From assembly GCF_017814975.1 (NCBI RefSeq), contig NZ_JAGIQA010000010.1, forward strand, positions 62,001-126,000: a DNA stretch of 64,000 bases, written 5' to 3'. The notes under the pieces were generated by a model, which searched no databases, had not been told where the DNA came from, and worked only from the letters and a program-made list of their open reading frames with translations. The translations under genes and the position numbers were made by a program. Source of the DNA: Cupriavidus consociatus. Lineage in GTDB: Bacteria > Pseudomonadota > Gammaproteobacteria > Burkholderiales > Burkholderiaceae. Numbering within the stretch: position 1 is the first letter of the stretch; each line of letters opens with the position of its first letter. Below are positions 1 to 9,555 of the stretch, piece by piece.

Positions 1-1893
1 GACCGTGAAGCCGTGCGTCAGCAGCGCCTTGTAGGGCGGCTTGCCGTACAGCATCGACGCGGTCAGCAGCGACGAGTGGAACCAGCCGCGGTGCTGGTCG
101 GAGCCTTCCAGATACAGGTCGGCCAGGCGGCCTTCGGGCGTGTCGGCGGCCTGGTCGTACAGGTCGTCGCGGTGCGAGCTGCGGACCACGGTCCAGTGCG
201 TGGTGCCGGAGTCGAACCAGACGTCGAGCGTGTCGCGGTTCTTCTCGTACTGGCTGGCCTCGTCGCCCAGCAGTTCGGCCGGGTCCAGCGTCTGCCACGC
301 CTCGATGCCTTGCTGCTCGACGCGCCTGGCGATCTCTTCGAGCAGTTCAGGCGTGCGCGGATGCAGCGCGCCGGTTTCCTTGTGCACGAAGAAGGCCATC
401 GGCACGCCCCACTGGCGCTGGCGCGACAGCGTCCAGTCCGGCCGGTGGGCGATCATGTTGTGCAGGCGCTGCTTGCCCCATGACGGATAGAACTCGGTGG
501 CCTCGATGCCTGCCAGCGCGGTCTCGCGCAGCGTCGGCACGGGCTTGCCGTTTTCCTCGGTCGGATCCACGTCCATGCCCGCGAACCACTGCGAGGTGGC
601 GCGGTAGATGATCGGCGTCTTGTGACGCCAGCAGTGCATGTAGCTGTGGGTGTACTTGTGCGAATTGAACAGGTTGCCTGATTCCTGCAGCGCATCGACG
701 ATCTTGGGGTTGGCATCCCAGATCGACAGCCCGCCGAACAGCGGCAGGGTGCCGGCGTAGACGCCGTTGCCCATCACCGGGCTGATGATGTCGCTGTCGG
801 GCATGCCGTGCGCCTTGCACGACTGGAAGTCTTCCACGCCATAGGCGGGCGCCGAGTGCACGATGCCCGAGCCGGTATCGGTGGTGACATAGTCGCCGAG
901 GTAGATCGGCGACAGGCGGTCATAGCCCGCGTCCATCTTGGCCAGCGGGTGGCGGAAGCGGATTTCCGACAGCGCTGCGCCGGTGGCCGTGGCGACCACC
1001 TTGCCTTCCAGGGCGTAGACCTTGAGCTGCTCCTCGACACGCTCGGTGGCCAGGATCAGGTAGCCGCGCGGCGTGTCGACCAGCGCGTATTCCACCTCCG
1101 GGTGCACGTTCAGCGCCTGGTTGCTCGGGATGGTCCACGGCGTGGTGGTCCAGATCACGATCCAGCCCGGCTTGGCATTGATCTGGTCGAACGGCACCTT
1201 GAAGGCGTGCGCCAGCTTGTCGGTCTCGGCAAACGGGAAGCCCACGTCGATCGACAGGTCGACCTTGTCCTTGTACTCGACTTCCGCCTCGGCCAGCGCC
1301 GAGCCGCAGTCGAAGCACCAGTTCACCGGCTTCAGGCCGCGGAATACGTAGCCCTTTTCCATGATCTTGCCGAGCGCGCGCAGTTCGTCCGCCTCGTTGC
1401 TGTAGTTCATGGTCAGGTAGGGATGGTCCCAGTCGCCCAGGACGCCCAGGCGCTCGAAGTCCACCATCTGGCGCTTGATCTGCTCGGTGGCGTACGCGCG
1501 CGCCTTGGCCTGGACTTCCTGCACCGGCAGGCCCTTGCCGAACTTCTTTTCGATCTGGATCTCGATCGGCATGCCGTGGCAGTCCCAGCCCGGGACGTAG
1601 ACGGCGTCGAGCCCGCTCAGGCCGCGCGCCTTGATGATCATGTCCTTGAGCACCTTGTTGACGGCGTGGCCGATGTGGATATCGCCGTTGGCATACGGCG
1701 GGCCGTCATGCAGCACGAACTTCTTCGCGCCCTTGCGCGCCGCGCGGATCTTCTTGTAGATCTGCTTCTCCTGCCACTGCTTGACCCACTGCGGCTCGCG
1801 CTTGGGCAGGTCGCCACGCATGGGAAAAGGCGTGTCGAGCAGGTTGACGGGATACTTGTTTTTCTCGGGCTTGGCGCGTTTGTCGTCGGACAT
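1..1893 (-). CDS. ileS: isoleucine--tRNA ligase (5' part; C-terminal part outside window)
   Basis: Charges tRNA-Ile with isoleucine in the cytoplasm. The frame runs without a stop from ATG at 1893 to the window edge, giving 631 codons of a protein that is normally about 940-960 residues, so roughly the last third is missing. The class I signature HIGH is at residues 73-76, preceded by [10 protein letters not shown], and a GSDQHRGWF block typical of IleS lies near the visible end. The KMSKS loop would be just outside the window. It lies 113 bp downstream of ribF on the same strand, the common ribF-ileS order, and lspA would be expected next. Identification is by conserved motifs and is very secure; only the C-terminus cannot be checked. 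Confidence 0.97.
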   Translation of the reverse strand, partial: MSDDKRAKPEKNKYPVNLLDTPFPMRGDLPKREPQWVKQWQEKQIYKKIRAARKGAKKFVLHDGPPYANGDIHIGHAVNKVLKDMIIKARGLSGLDAVYVPGWDCHGMPIEIQIEKKFGKGLPVQEVQAKARAYATEQIKRQMVDFERLGVLGDWDHPYLTMNYSNEADELRALGKIMEKGYVFRGLKPVNWCFDCGSALAEAEVEYKDKVDLSIDVGFPFAETDKLAHAFKVPFDQINAKPGWIVIWTTTPWTIPSNQALNVHPEVEYALVDTPRGYLILATERVEEQLKVYALEGKVVATATGAALSEIRFRHPLAKMDAGYDRLSPIYLGDYVTTDTGSGIVHSAPAYGVEDFQSCKAHGMPDSDIISPVMGNGVYAGTLPLFGGLSIWDANPKIVDALQESGNLFNSHKYTHSYMHCWRHKTPIIYRATSQWFAGMDVDPTEENGKPVPTLRETALAGIEATEFYPSWGKQRLHNMIAHRPDWTLSRQRQWGVPMAFFVHKETGALHPRTPELLEEIARRVEQQGIEAWQTLDPAELLGDEASQYEKNRDTLDVWFDSGTTHWTVVRSSHRDDLYDQAADTPEGRLADLYLEGSDQHRGWFHSSLLTASMLYGKPPYKALLTHGFTV

Positions 1894-2006
1894 TTCGATT
1901 CTCGAAGCAATTCGTTGGCGCGCGGCCGGCGGCAGGCCGTGGCGCGCGCGGGAAGACTGGGCGGGGCATGCGAACCGGGCCCGCGCACACTGGCGGGCAC
2001 CGGCCG

Positions 2007-3002
2007 CTAGCTAATTCGGTCGGTGGCGGAGGTGGCGAAGTCGCGGCCACCGGTGCCTTCGGCAGCGCCAGGCGCGGTCAGGCCGAAGAACCCGCGCGCG
2101 TCTGCGCTGTCCTTGGCGATCGCGGCGGTCAGGTCTTCCAGGTTGTCGAAGCGCGCCTCGTCGCGCAGCTTCTTCATGAACTCGACCCGTACCAGCTTGC
2201 CGTACAGGCTTTCGTTGAAGTCAAAGAGGTGGACTTCCAGCAGCACGCGGCCGGCGTCCTCGATGGTCGGGCGCACGCCGATGCTGGCCACGCCGGGCAG
2301 CGGGTGGTCGGCAATGCCGTGCACCTGCACGACAAAGATGCCGTTGACCGCCGGGCGCTTGTGCGAAATGCGCAGGTTCAGCGTCGGGAAGCCCAGGTCG
2401 CGGCCGAGCTTGCGGCCGTGGATCACGTGACCGCTGATGGCATAGCCGTGGCCCAGCAGGCGCCGCGCGTGCTCGAGGTCGCCATCGGCCAGGGCCTGGC
2501 GCACCGCCGAGCTGGAAATGCGGATGCCGCCTTCGGAGACCGAGCCCATCTGCTCGACATCGAAGCCGAACCGGCGCCCGGCGTCCTGCAGGTAGGCAAA
2601 GTCGCCGGCGCGCCTGGCGCCGAAGCGGAAGTCGTCACCGACCAGCAGCCAGCGCGTGTGCAGACCGTGCCACAACACGTTTTCAACGAACTCCTGCGGG
2701 GACTGGCCGGCAAAGTGGGCGTTGAAGTGCTCGACCACGACGCGGTCCACGCCGTTGCGGCGCAGGCTTTCCAGCTTGTCGCGCAGCAGCGCGATGCGGG
2801 TAGGCGCCTTGTCCGGGGTAAAGAATTCGCGCGGATGCGGCTCGAAGGTCATCACGCACAGCGGCAGGCCGCGCGCGTCTGCCGCCGCGCGCGCACGCGC
2901 GAGCAGCGACTGGTGGCCGCGATGCACACCGTCGAAATTGCCGATGGTGAGCGCGCAGGGCGCCCGGCTCTCGGCGTTGGGCAGGCCGCGGAAGACTTTC
3001 AC
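2007..3002 (-). CDS. ribF: bifunctional riboflavin kinase / FAD synthetase
   Basis: Phosphorylates riboflavin to FMN and adenylates FMN to FAD. From the GTG at 3002 the protein has 331 residues, close to the usual 310-330. The N-terminal nucleotidyltransferase domain shows [10 protein letters not shown] (21-30), GDDFRFG (122-128) and RISSSAVR (161-168). The C-terminal kinase domain shows GFPTLN (204-209) and VRPTIED (243-249). An in-frame ATG at 3038 would add 12 residues, but that ATG overlaps a TATAAT box on the same strand, so a transcript from that box could not contain it. Family proteins also begin at the K-V-F-R-G-L segment. Neither start has a clear Shine-Dalgarno sequence. ileS follows on the same strand. 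Confidence 0.95.
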   Translation of the reverse strand: MKVFRGLPNAESRAPCALTIGNFDGVHRGHQSLLARARAAADARGLPLCVMTFEPHPREFFTPDKAPTRIALLRDKLESLRRNGVDRVVVEHFNAHFAGQSPQEFVENVLWHGLHTRWLLVGDDFRFGARRAGDFAYLQDAGRRFGFDVEQMGSVSEGGIRISSSAVRQALADGDLEHARRLLGHGYAISGHVIHGRKLGRDLGFPTLNLRISHKRPAVNGIFVVQVHGIADHPLPGVASIGVRPTIEDAGRVLLEVHLFDFNESLYGKLVRVEFMKKLRDEARFDNLEDLTAAIAKDSADARGFFGLTAPGAAEGTGGRDFATSATDRIS

Positions 3003-3036
3003 GGGGACGGCGGGAAATGTTTCGGGTAAAGCGAGC

Positions 3037-3042
3037 ATTATA
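3037..3042 (-). promoter_or_regulatory. TATAAT -10 element upstream of ribF
   Basis: Read on the minus strand, the sequence immediately before ribF contains a perfect TATAAT that runs into the ATG at 3038. No good -35 hexamer is seen at 16-18 bp. If it is used, transcription begins downstream of that ATG and translation must start at the GTG at 3002. Confidence 0.4.
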
Positions 3043-3264
3043 AGGCGAATGGGTCGGCTTGCCGCTGCCGGGGCCCTCATGTGCGCCAAGCTGCTGTTTT
3101 TGTGCCGCAGCCGGCAAGCCCTGCATGGCGCGATACCGCAAAAAGCGGCATGATATGCACCACTCGGGTGTCTCGCCGGCGTCACATGAAGCCAAAACGC
3201 GCGGGGCACGACATTTCTTGCCGCTTTTCCCCGAATTGCGCCCGCCATCTCGATCCAGCCACAT

Positions 3265-5079
3265 TTGAACGCGCTGCCCAACCGGTTCCTGTCCCGGCTT
3301 CTGCCCCGTTTCCTGCCGCAATCGAGCAGCGAGCTTGACGTCGAGACCCGCGCCAAGCTGATGGCCATCGTGCACAAGAATGCGCCGACTGCCATCGTCG
3401 CCTCCGTGCTGCTGCCGGCGCTGACCACGCTGGGATTCTGGGACGATGTCAGCCACGCAGCGTTGCTGGGCTGGTGCGGGATCATGCTGCTGCTGACCGC
3501 GGGCGGGCTGTGGTTCCATATCGGCTACCAGCGCGACGGCGCCTCGATGAGCCGTTCCGCGCATACGCGCAAATGGTGGAACAACATGCGCGTGCTGGCG
3601 ATACTGACCGGGGTGACCTGGGGCAGCTCGGCGCTGCTGCATTTGTATACGGGTTCGGTGGTCTTCTCCAGCGTGCTGTACCTGCTGACGCTGGGCGTGC
3701 TGGCCGGCGGCGCGGTATCGCAGGCGCCGGTGCCGTCCAACCTGGTGTACGCCGGCGTGCCGATCCTGGTGCCCAGCATCCTGATGGCGGAGTTCGCCTT
3801 CCCCGGCCATGGCGCTTATGTACAGGGCCTGCTGGTGATCTACGCGCTGATGCTGTCGCGCCATGCCTTCAACCTGCAGGTCACGCTGGTGCGCGCGATC
3901 CAGCTCGAGGGTGACAGCCGCCGCCTGGCCAAGCAGTTTCAGGAAGAAAAGGAGCGCGCGCTGCATGCCAGCGAAGAGAAATCACGCTTCCTCGCCGCCG
4001 CCAGCCATGACCTGCGCCAGCCGGTGCATGCGCTGGTGATGCTGGTGGAGGCGCTGCGCGCGCGCAACCAGTCGTCGTCGCTGCATCCGCTGGTGGAGCA
4101 GGTGGCCGCGGGCACGCAGACCATCGACCTGCTGTTCCGTTCGCTGCTGGACCTGTCCAAGCTCGAGGGCCGCAAGGTCCTGCCGACGCTGGAGCCGTGC
4201 GAGCTTGGTGCGCTGATCCGCGACGTGATGAGCCAGTTTGCCGCCGACGCGCGCGAAAGCGGCCTGATGCTGACCCCGCGCGTGCCCGACGAGCTGTACG
4301 CGATGGCCGAGCCGGTGCTGCTGCGCCGCGCGCTGTTCAACCTGGTGCAGAACGCGCTGCGCTATACGCAGCGCGGCGGTGTGCTGGTGACCGCGCGCCA
4401 GCGCCGCAAGCACGTGCGGCTGGAGGTATGGGACACCGGCGCCGGCGTCACGCCCGAGCACCTGCCCGAAATCTTCTCGCCGTATTACCAGGTCAACAAC
4501 CCGCAGCGCGACCCGTCTCAGGGCCTCGGCCTTGGCCTGGCGATCTTCAAGGAATGCGTGCGGCTGATGCGCGGCACCTATGGCGTGCGCTCGGTGCCGG
4601 GCAAGGGTTCGGTGTTCTGGTTTGCCCTGGCTCCGGTGCCGGCCGAGACCGTCGCCAGCGTACGTGAGATGCGCGCCATGGCGCAGGCCCAGGAAGCCAA
4701 GCCCGACCGGCTGCAGGGCACGGTGCTGGTGGTCGACGACGACAGCCAGATCCGCAAGGCGTGGATCGCGCTGATGGAAGCGTGGGGCATCCACGTGGCC
4801 TGCGCGGCGCACGGCGCCGAGGCCGACAAGCTGTTTGCCAAGGGCTTGCGCCCGGACATCATCTTCTGCGACCTGCGGCTGCCGGGCAGCGAGAACGGCC
4901 TGGACCTGCTGGAGCGCTGGCAGAACACGCAGCCGCAGGCACGCAGCGCGCTGCTGACCGGCGATCTGAAGTCGGCCGCGCTGGCGGCGGCGGAAGAGGC
5001 GGGGTATTTCGTGCTGCCCAAGCCGGTGGACCCGGCATCGCTGCGGCTGCTGCTGCGGCGCTGGCTGCGCCCGGCTTAG
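3265..5079 (+). CDS. membrane-bound hybrid sensor histidine kinase with C-terminal receiver
   Basis: Predicted inner-membrane hybrid kinase of 604 residues. About six hydrophobic segments occupy residues 40-200 with no large periplasmic domain, followed by a short coiled coil (215-240). The HisKA domain has phosphoacceptor His248 in SHDLRQP. The ATPase domain has N-box Asn363, the DTGAG box (390-394) and GLGLGLAI (420-427). The receiver has acidic DDD at 491-493, Asp536 as phosphoacceptor and Lys586. The start is a TTG directly after an in-frame stop; no ATG occurs before residue 33, and no strong Shine-Dalgarno is visible. The convergent LuxR-type regulator 24 bp beyond its end is the obvious candidate partner. 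The signal sensed is unknown. Confidence 0.9.
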   Translation: MNALPNRFLSRLLPRFLPQSSSELDVETRAKLMAIVHKNAPTAIVASVLLPALTTLGFWDDVSHAALLGWCGIMLLLTAGGLWFHIGYQRDGASMSRSAHTRKWWNNMRVLAILTGVTWGSSALLHLYTGSVVFSSVLYLLTLGVLAGGAVSQAPVPSNLVYAGVPILVPSILMAEFAFPGHGAYVQGLLVIYALMLSRHAFNLQVTLVRAIQLEGDSRRLAKQFQEEKERALHASEEKSRFLAAASHDLRQPVHALVMLVEALRARNQSSSLHPLVEQVAAGTQTIDLLFRSLLDLSKLEGRKVLPTLEPCELGALIRDVMSQFAADARESGLMLTPRVPDELYAMAEPVLLRRALFNLVQNALRYTQRGGVLVTARQRRKHVRLEVWDTGAGVTPEHLPEIFSPYYQVNNPQRDPSQGLGLGLAIFKECVRLMRGTYGVRSVPGKGSVFWFALAPVPAETVASVREMRAMAQAQEAKPDRLQGTVLVVDDDSQIRKAWIALMEAWGIHVACAAHGAEADKLFAKGLRPDIIFCDLRLPGSENGLDLLERWQNTQPQARSALLTGDLKSAALAAAEEAGYFVLPKPVDPASLRLLLRRWLRPA

Positions 5080-5103
5080 GCTGGCGCGGGCAAGTGCGGC
5101 GCC

Positions 5104-5763
5104 TTACTGGCGCAGACGGAACCGTTCCATGCGCGACATCACCTGCATCCGGGTACGCACGCCCAGGCGTTGCAGGATCGCAGAGACATGTTCCTTGACC
5201 GTGTTCTCGGTCAGCCCGAGCCGGCGCGCGATCACCTTGTTCGGCAGGCCTTCCAGCACCAGGGCCAGCACGGACCCCTGGCGCGGCGTCAGGCCCAGCT
5301 CGGCCGGCGTCACCGGGATGCCGTGCGCGGGGCCAAACGACTGTGCCCGCCCGTTCAGGGCTTCATCGGTAGGGAAGGAGGTGTCGCCCGCCAGCACCTT
5401 GCGCACCGCGGCGGTGAAGGCATTGGCATCGAGATGCTTGCCGACGAAGCCGCATGCCGACAACGCACGGGCGCGGCCGACGATTTCGGGCGTGGCTTCC
5501 GCGGACATGAAGATAAAGCGGGCCCCGGGGATGACGGTCTTGAACGACTGCATGGCATCGAAGCCGGTGCCGTCGTTCAGCCAGATATCGAGCAGCACGA
5601 TATCGGGGCGTAGCCCCTGCTGCAGGCTCGTCAGGGCTTCGCGGGCACTGCCGGCGGCGTGTACCGCGACATCCGGCATGACTTCGGCAAGGAAGGCCGT
5701 GGTGCCTGACAAGGCCATAGGATGATCATCGACCACCAACAACGTCGGTGCAGCGTTCGACAT
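5104..5763 (-). CDS. NarL/FixJ-type two-component response regulator
   Basis: A 219-residue DNA-binding response regulator. The receiver has acidic Asp12-Asp13, phosphoacceptor Asp59 in LLDIW, and Lys109 in GFVGKH. A LuxR-type helix-turn-helix starts at about residue 157 with LTPRQ, followed by the NKVIARRLGLTENTVKEH recognition region. It starts at ATG 5763 and converges on the hybrid kinase gene, with only 24 bp between the stop codons. It is therefore probably the output partner of that kinase or shares its phosphorelay. Target genes cannot be deduced from the sequence. Confidence 0.9.
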   Translation of the reverse strand: MSNAAPTLLVVDDHPMALSGTTAFLAEVMPDVAVHAAGSAREALTSLQQGLRPDIVLLDIWLNDGTGFDAMQSFKTVIPGARFIFMSAEATPEIVGRARALSACGFVGKHLDANAFTAAVRKVLAGDTSFPTDEALNGRAQSFGPAHGIPVTPAELGLTPRQGSVLALVLEGLPNKVIARRLGLTENTVKEHVSAILQRLGVRTRMQVMSRMERFRLRQ

Positions 5764-6014
5764 GCGAATTCCCGTCTAATTTCCCGTTTCGTCCTTGTTG
5801 TCACCCGCTCGCTCGGAGCACTGTGTCGTTAAAACCCTGCACAGGATTGGCGCGTGGACGTAGCGCCCACTCTAGCAGAGGGGGCGAAGCGTCACAATCC
5901 ATCAATCGGGGGTATACGGCACCACCGCCACATGTTAGAGACATTGCCGCCTGTCCGGATCTAGTGAATTAAGCACCTAATGGGTTCGCTTTACCGGAGT
6001 TTAGTGCCTCGCCT

Positions 6015-6023
6015 TGGTAGAAT
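6015..6023 (+). promoter_or_regulatory. extended -10 promoter before purN
   Basis: TGG followed by TAGAAT (6018-6023) forms an extended -10 element. The purN ATG begins at 6030, seven bases after the last T of the hexamer, which is where a transcript would be expected to begin. No Shine-Dalgarno sequence precedes the ATG, so the message may be leaderless. No good -35 hexamer is visible. Confidence 0.45.
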
Positions 6024-6029
6024 TGCGCG

Positions 6030-6695
6030 ATGAAAAAAATTGTCATCTTGATTTCCGGGCGTGGCTCCAACATGGAAGCCATCGTCCGGGCCTGCGCGGG
6101 CGGCTGGCCGGCCCGCGTGGCAGCGGTGCTGTCGAACCGGCCCGATGCCGCCGGGCTGCAGTTCGCGCAGCAGCAAGGCATTGCCACCGGCGTGGTCGAC
6201 CATCGCCAGTTCCCCGATCGCGCCTCGTTTGACGCCGCGATGGCCGAGGCCATCGACGCGCACGCGCCCGACCTGGTGGTGCTGGCCGGCTTCATGCGCA
6301 TCCTGACGCCGGCTTTCGTCGACCGCTATGCGGGCCGGCTGTTGAATATCCACCCGTCACTGCTGCCGTGCTTTCCGGGGCTGAATACCCACAAGCAGGC
6401 GCTGGACGCCGGCGTCAAGCTGCACGGCGCCACCGTGCATTTCGTTACCCCGGAACTCGACCATGGTCCGATCGTGATCCAGGCAGCACTTGATGTGCTG
6501 CCGTCCGACACGCCTGAAAGCCTGGCCAAGCGCCTGCTCGATTGCGAGCACCAGATCTATCCCCGCGCCGTACGCTGGTTCGTCGAGGACCGCCTGCAAC
6601 TGCAGGACGGCGTGGTCAACGTTATCAACCCGGCCGAGCCGCAATTGCTGATGGCCATCTCCGCCCATACCCCGGCGGCAGGAGTCAAGGCATGA
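6030..6695 (+). CDS. purN: phosphoribosylglycinamide formyltransferase
   Basis: Transfers the formyl group of 10-formyl-tetrahydrofolate to GAR, the third step of purine synthesis. The 221-residue protein shows the N-terminal ISGRGSNM loop (8-15) and the catalytic triad Asn106, His108 and Asp144 in LLNIHPSLLP and ELDHGPI, at the same numbers as in the E. coli enzyme. The start is ATG 6030, directly after a -10-like element. Its TGA overlaps the ATG of the following rsmB-like gene by four bases, so the two are probably co-translated. Assignment is secure. Confidence 0.97.
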   Translation: MKKIVILISGRGSNMEAIVRACAGGWPARVAAVLSNRPDAAGLQFAQQQGIATGVVDHRQFPDRASFDAAMAEAIDAHAPDLVVLAGFMRILTPAFVDRYAGRLLNIHPSLLPCFPGLNTHKQALDAGVKLHGATVHFVTPELDHGPIVIQAALDVLPSDTPESLAKRLLDCEHQIYPRAVRWFVEDRLQLQDGVVNVINPAEPQLLMAISAHTPAAGVKA

Positions 6696-8104
6696 GCCGC
6701 AACCAGGCAGGAACCCGTCCCACCCGCAGCGAGGGCCACGCGCCGCCGCGCGGCAAGAGCAAGGGCAAGGGCAGCCCCATCCGCAAGCCCGCCAACGGCA
6801 ATGCCGGCCGCGACGGCGCGCCGCGCATGCATGGTGGGCTGCATGCCGCGCATATTCAGCATATCGACCGCCTGCTTGGCAAGGTCATGCTGTTTGCGCG
6901 CCCGGCTGATGCCGTGGTGAGCTATTACTTCCGCGAGAACAGCAAGCTGGGTCATCGCGAGCGCGGCATCATTGCCGAGGCCATCTATGCGGTGCTGCGC
7001 CGGCGCGTGGAGTTCGCACAGTTTGCCGAAAGCGGCACCGGCGCCAGCTCGCGCCGCCTGGCGCTGCTAGGCCTGGCTGCCACGCTGGGACGCGACGTGC
7101 TGACGCCGTTCCTGCATCCCGAAGAGGCTGAATGGCTGGATCGCCTGACCACGATCGAACGTTCCAGCCTGGCCCCGCGCGTACGCACCAATCTGCCCGA
7201 ATGGCTCTACGACGAACTGGTGCGCCGCCATGGCGAAGCATTTACCGCGGCGCTGGGCGATGCCTGGCTGCGCCCGGCGCCGCTTGACTTGCGCGTCAAC
7301 CTTGGCAAGACCAGCCGCGATGCGGCGCTGGCCGAGCTGCAGACCGCCGGCCTGGGCGCCGAGCCGACGCCGATGGCGCCCGCCGGCATCCGCATGACCG
7401 GCAAGCCCGCGCTGAACCAGCTGCCGATCTTCGTCAACGGGCTGGTCGAGGTGCAGGACGAAGGCAGCCAGCTGCTGTGCAACCTGGTGGCGCCAAAGCG
7501 TGGCGAGATGGTGGTCGACTTCTGTGCCGGCGCGGGCGGCAAGACGCTGGCGCTGGGCGCCGCGATGCGCTCCACGGGCCGGTTGTACGCCTTCGACGTG
7601 TCCGAAAAGCGCCTGGCCAACCTGAAGCCTCGGCTCGCGCGCAGCGGCCTGTCCAACGTCCATCCGGTCCTGATCGACTCCGAACGCGACGCCAAGATCA
7701 AGCGCCTGGCCGGCAAGGTCGACCGGGTGCTGGTGGATGCGCCGTGCAGCGGGCTAGGAACGCTGCGACGCAACCCCGACCTGAAGTGGCGTCAGACGCC
7801 GGAATCGGTGCTGGAACTGACCGCCAAGCAGAGCGCCATCCTTGAATCGGCGGCGCGCCTGGTCAAGGGCGGCGGCCGCGTGGTCTACGCCACCTGTTCC
7901 GTGCTCGAGGCCGAGAACGAAGCTATCGTGCGCGATTTCCTCGCCGCGCATCCCAACTTCCGCCTGGTCCCGGCCAGCGAGGTGCTGGCAGACCAGAAGA
8001 TCGAAGTGCCCGCGTTGCCGGCGGATAGCGGCATGTTCGCGCTGTATCCGCATCTGCACCAGACCGACGGCTTCTTCGCCGCGGTGCTGGAACGCACCAG
8101 CTGA
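6692..8104 (+). CDS. rsmB: RsmB-type rRNA (cytosine-5) methyltransferase
   Basis: A 470-residue SAM-dependent m5C RNA methyltransferase of the NOL1/NOP2/Sun family. The SAM loop DFCAGAGGKT is at 276-285. The two family cysteines lie in the PC motif (Cys352, DAPCSGLG) and the TC motif (Cys402, TCSVLEAEN). The N-terminal 50 residues are basic and low-complexity, richer in Arg, Lys and Gly than typical family members, and probably disordered. An N-terminal helical region precedes the catalytic domain. The start codon overlaps the purN stop as ATGA. RsmB (C967 of 16S rRNA) is the best match by architecture, but another m5C site cannot be excluded from sequence alone. Confidence 0.85.
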   Translation: MSRNQAGTRPTRSEGHAPPRGKSKGKGSPIRKPANGNAGRDGAPRMHGGLHAAHIQHIDRLLGKVMLFARPADAVVSYYFRENSKLGHRERGIIAEAIYAVLRRRVEFAQFAESGTGASSRRLALLGLAATLGRDVLTPFLHPEEAEWLDRLTTIERSSLAPRVRTNLPEWLYDELVRRHGEAFTAALGDAWLRPAPLDLRVNLGKTSRDAALAELQTAGLGAEPTPMAPAGIRMTGKPALNQLPIFVNGLVEVQDEGSQLLCNLVAPKRGEMVVDFCAGAGGKTLALGAAMRSTGRLYAFDVSEKRLANLKPRLARSGLSNVHPVLIDSERDAKIKRLAGKVDRVLVDAPCSGLGTLRRNPDLKWRQTPESVLELTAKQSAILESAARLVKGGGRVVYATCSVLEAENEAIVRDFLAAHPNFRLVPASEVLADQKIEVPALPADSGMFALYPHLHQTDGFFAAVLERTS

Positions 8105-8163
8105 CGCCTGTGGCCGCCGCCGGCGCATGCAGCTGGCTGGCGGTCCAACCCTGAGTCTCCCCG

Positions 8164-9555
8164 ATGAACGGTGAAACCCTGTCCGGCCTCGGCGGCGAGC
8201 TGAAGGCCTCCCATTCGATGTTCGGCAAGATGCTGGGCGACCTGATCCGCGATGCCGGCGGCCCGGGATTTTTCTGGCAGCTGCTGGTGCTCGCCGGCTG
8301 CCTCGCGGTGGCGTGGCCGCTGGGACGCTACGTGGTGCGCCGGCTCGAGGCGCGCTACGCCACTTCCAGCTTCTCGCTGCGCTTTGCCGCGGCCAGCCTG
8401 GAGCGGGCCATGTTCCCGCTGGCAGGGTGGGTGCTGGTGATGATCGCGCGCTTCGCGCTGGAGCCGCTGATCCCGATCAGCGTGCTGCGGCTGGCGCTGG
8501 TGCCGCTGTTCGGCATCACTGCGCTGAACGTCGTCTTCTATATCCTGCGGCGGGTGATGTCAGGCAGCGGACAGCTGCACGGCATGCTGCTGCTGGTAGA
8601 GAAAGTGCTGACCACACTGGTGTGGGCCGGCATGGCCCTCTATGTGCTGGGGGTGCTGTCGGACGTGGTCGGGTGGATGCAGGACATGCGTTTCTCGATC
8701 GGCGGCAAGCAGCAGATCAGTCTCGCCGACACGCTGTTGGCAGTGGTCTGGATCCTGCTGACGGTGCTGGTGGCGTTGTGGTTCGGGTCCTGGCTGGAGG
8801 AGCGGCTGATGCGCTCGGCCAACCTCGACGTCAGCCTCAAGGTAGTTCTGACCCGCATCTCCAAGGCCGTGCTGCTGCTGGTGTCGCTGCTGCTGAGCCT
8901 GTCGCTGGTCGGCATAGACCTGACCGTGCTGTCGGTGTTCGGCGGTGCGCTGGGTGTGGGCCTGGGCCTGGGTCTGCAGAAGATTGCAAGCAACTACATC
9001 TCGGGCTTCATCATCCTGCTGGACCGCTCGGTCAAGCTGGGCGACCAGATCACGGTGGACAAGTACACCGGCATCGTGTCGCAGATCCGCACCCGCTACA
9101 CCGTGGTGCGCAACGGCGACGGCGAGACGCTGGTGCCGAACGAGCAGCTGGTGGCGCAGTCAGTGCAGAACCATTCGTTCTCGAATACCAATGTGCGCGT
9201 GGCGACGCGCGTGCAGGCCGACTACAGCGCCGATCCCGAGACCGTGATCGCACTGCTGACCGAATGCGTGCGCGAACTGCCGCGCGTGCTGAAGGATCCG
9301 GAGCCGGCGGCTTTCCTGGTGCTGTTCGCCGACAGCGGCATCGAGTACGAAGTCGCGGTCTACGTTGCCGATCCGCAGAACGGCAAGCTAGGGGTGCAAT
9401 CCGCGATGAACCGCGCCATCTGGCGCACGCTGCGCGATCACGGCATTTCGATCCCTTATCCCCAGCGTGAGCTGCGTGTGATGCACGAGACGCCAATGCC
9501 CGGGCCAGGCGCCCCCAAGGCAAGTACCTTGCCGGAAGCCGCTAACGCCACCTAG
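8164..9555 (+). CDS. MscS-family mechanosensitive ion channel
   Basis: Predicted inner-membrane channel of 463 residues that would release solutes on osmotic downshock. Several transmembrane helices occupy roughly 38-60, 82-130, 145-165, 188-210 and 233-252. The pore-lining helix is the Gly/Ala-rich segment 259-275 (GGALGVGLGLGLQ), followed by the conserved beta-domain SVKLGDQI and GIVSQIRTRYT, with NGDGETLVPNEQL. The cytoplasmic vestibule domain extends to about 430. It is longer than E. coli MscS (286) because of extra N-terminal helices. It starts 59 bp after the rsmB-like gene and is separately named only by family. Confidence 0.88.
   Translation: MNGETLSGLGGELKASHSMFGKMLGDLIRDAGGPGFFWQLLVLAGCLAVAWPLGRYVVRRLEARYATSSFSLRFAAASLERAMFPLAGWVLVMIARFALEPLIPISVLRLALVPLFGITALNVVFYILRRVMSGSGQLHGMLLLVEKVLTTLVWAGMALYVLGVLSDVVGWMQDMRFSIGGKQQISLADTLLAVVWILLTVLVALWFGSWLEERLMRSANLDVSLKVVLTRISKAVLLLVSLLLSLSLVGIDLTVLSVFGGALGVGLGLGLQKIASNYISGFIILLDRSVKLGDQITVDKYTGIVSQIRTRYTVVRNGDGETLVPNEQLVAQSVQNHSFSNTNVRVATRVQADYSADPETVIALLTECVRELPRVLKDPEPAAFLVLFADSGIEYEVAVYVADPQNGKLGVQSAMNRAIWRTLRDHGISIPYPQRELRVMHETPMPGPGAPKASTLPEAANAT

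Noticed and set aside
808-2010. 400-codon plus-strand open frame opposite ileS
   Set aside because: It is a shadow of high-GC ileS codons on the other strand; the minus frame carries the HIGH motif and continuous IleS similarity, while this one has no domain or ribosome site.
3003-3264. FMN riboswitch upstream of ribF
   Set aside because: The short divergent region lacks the conserved RFN helices and GC-rich core motifs.
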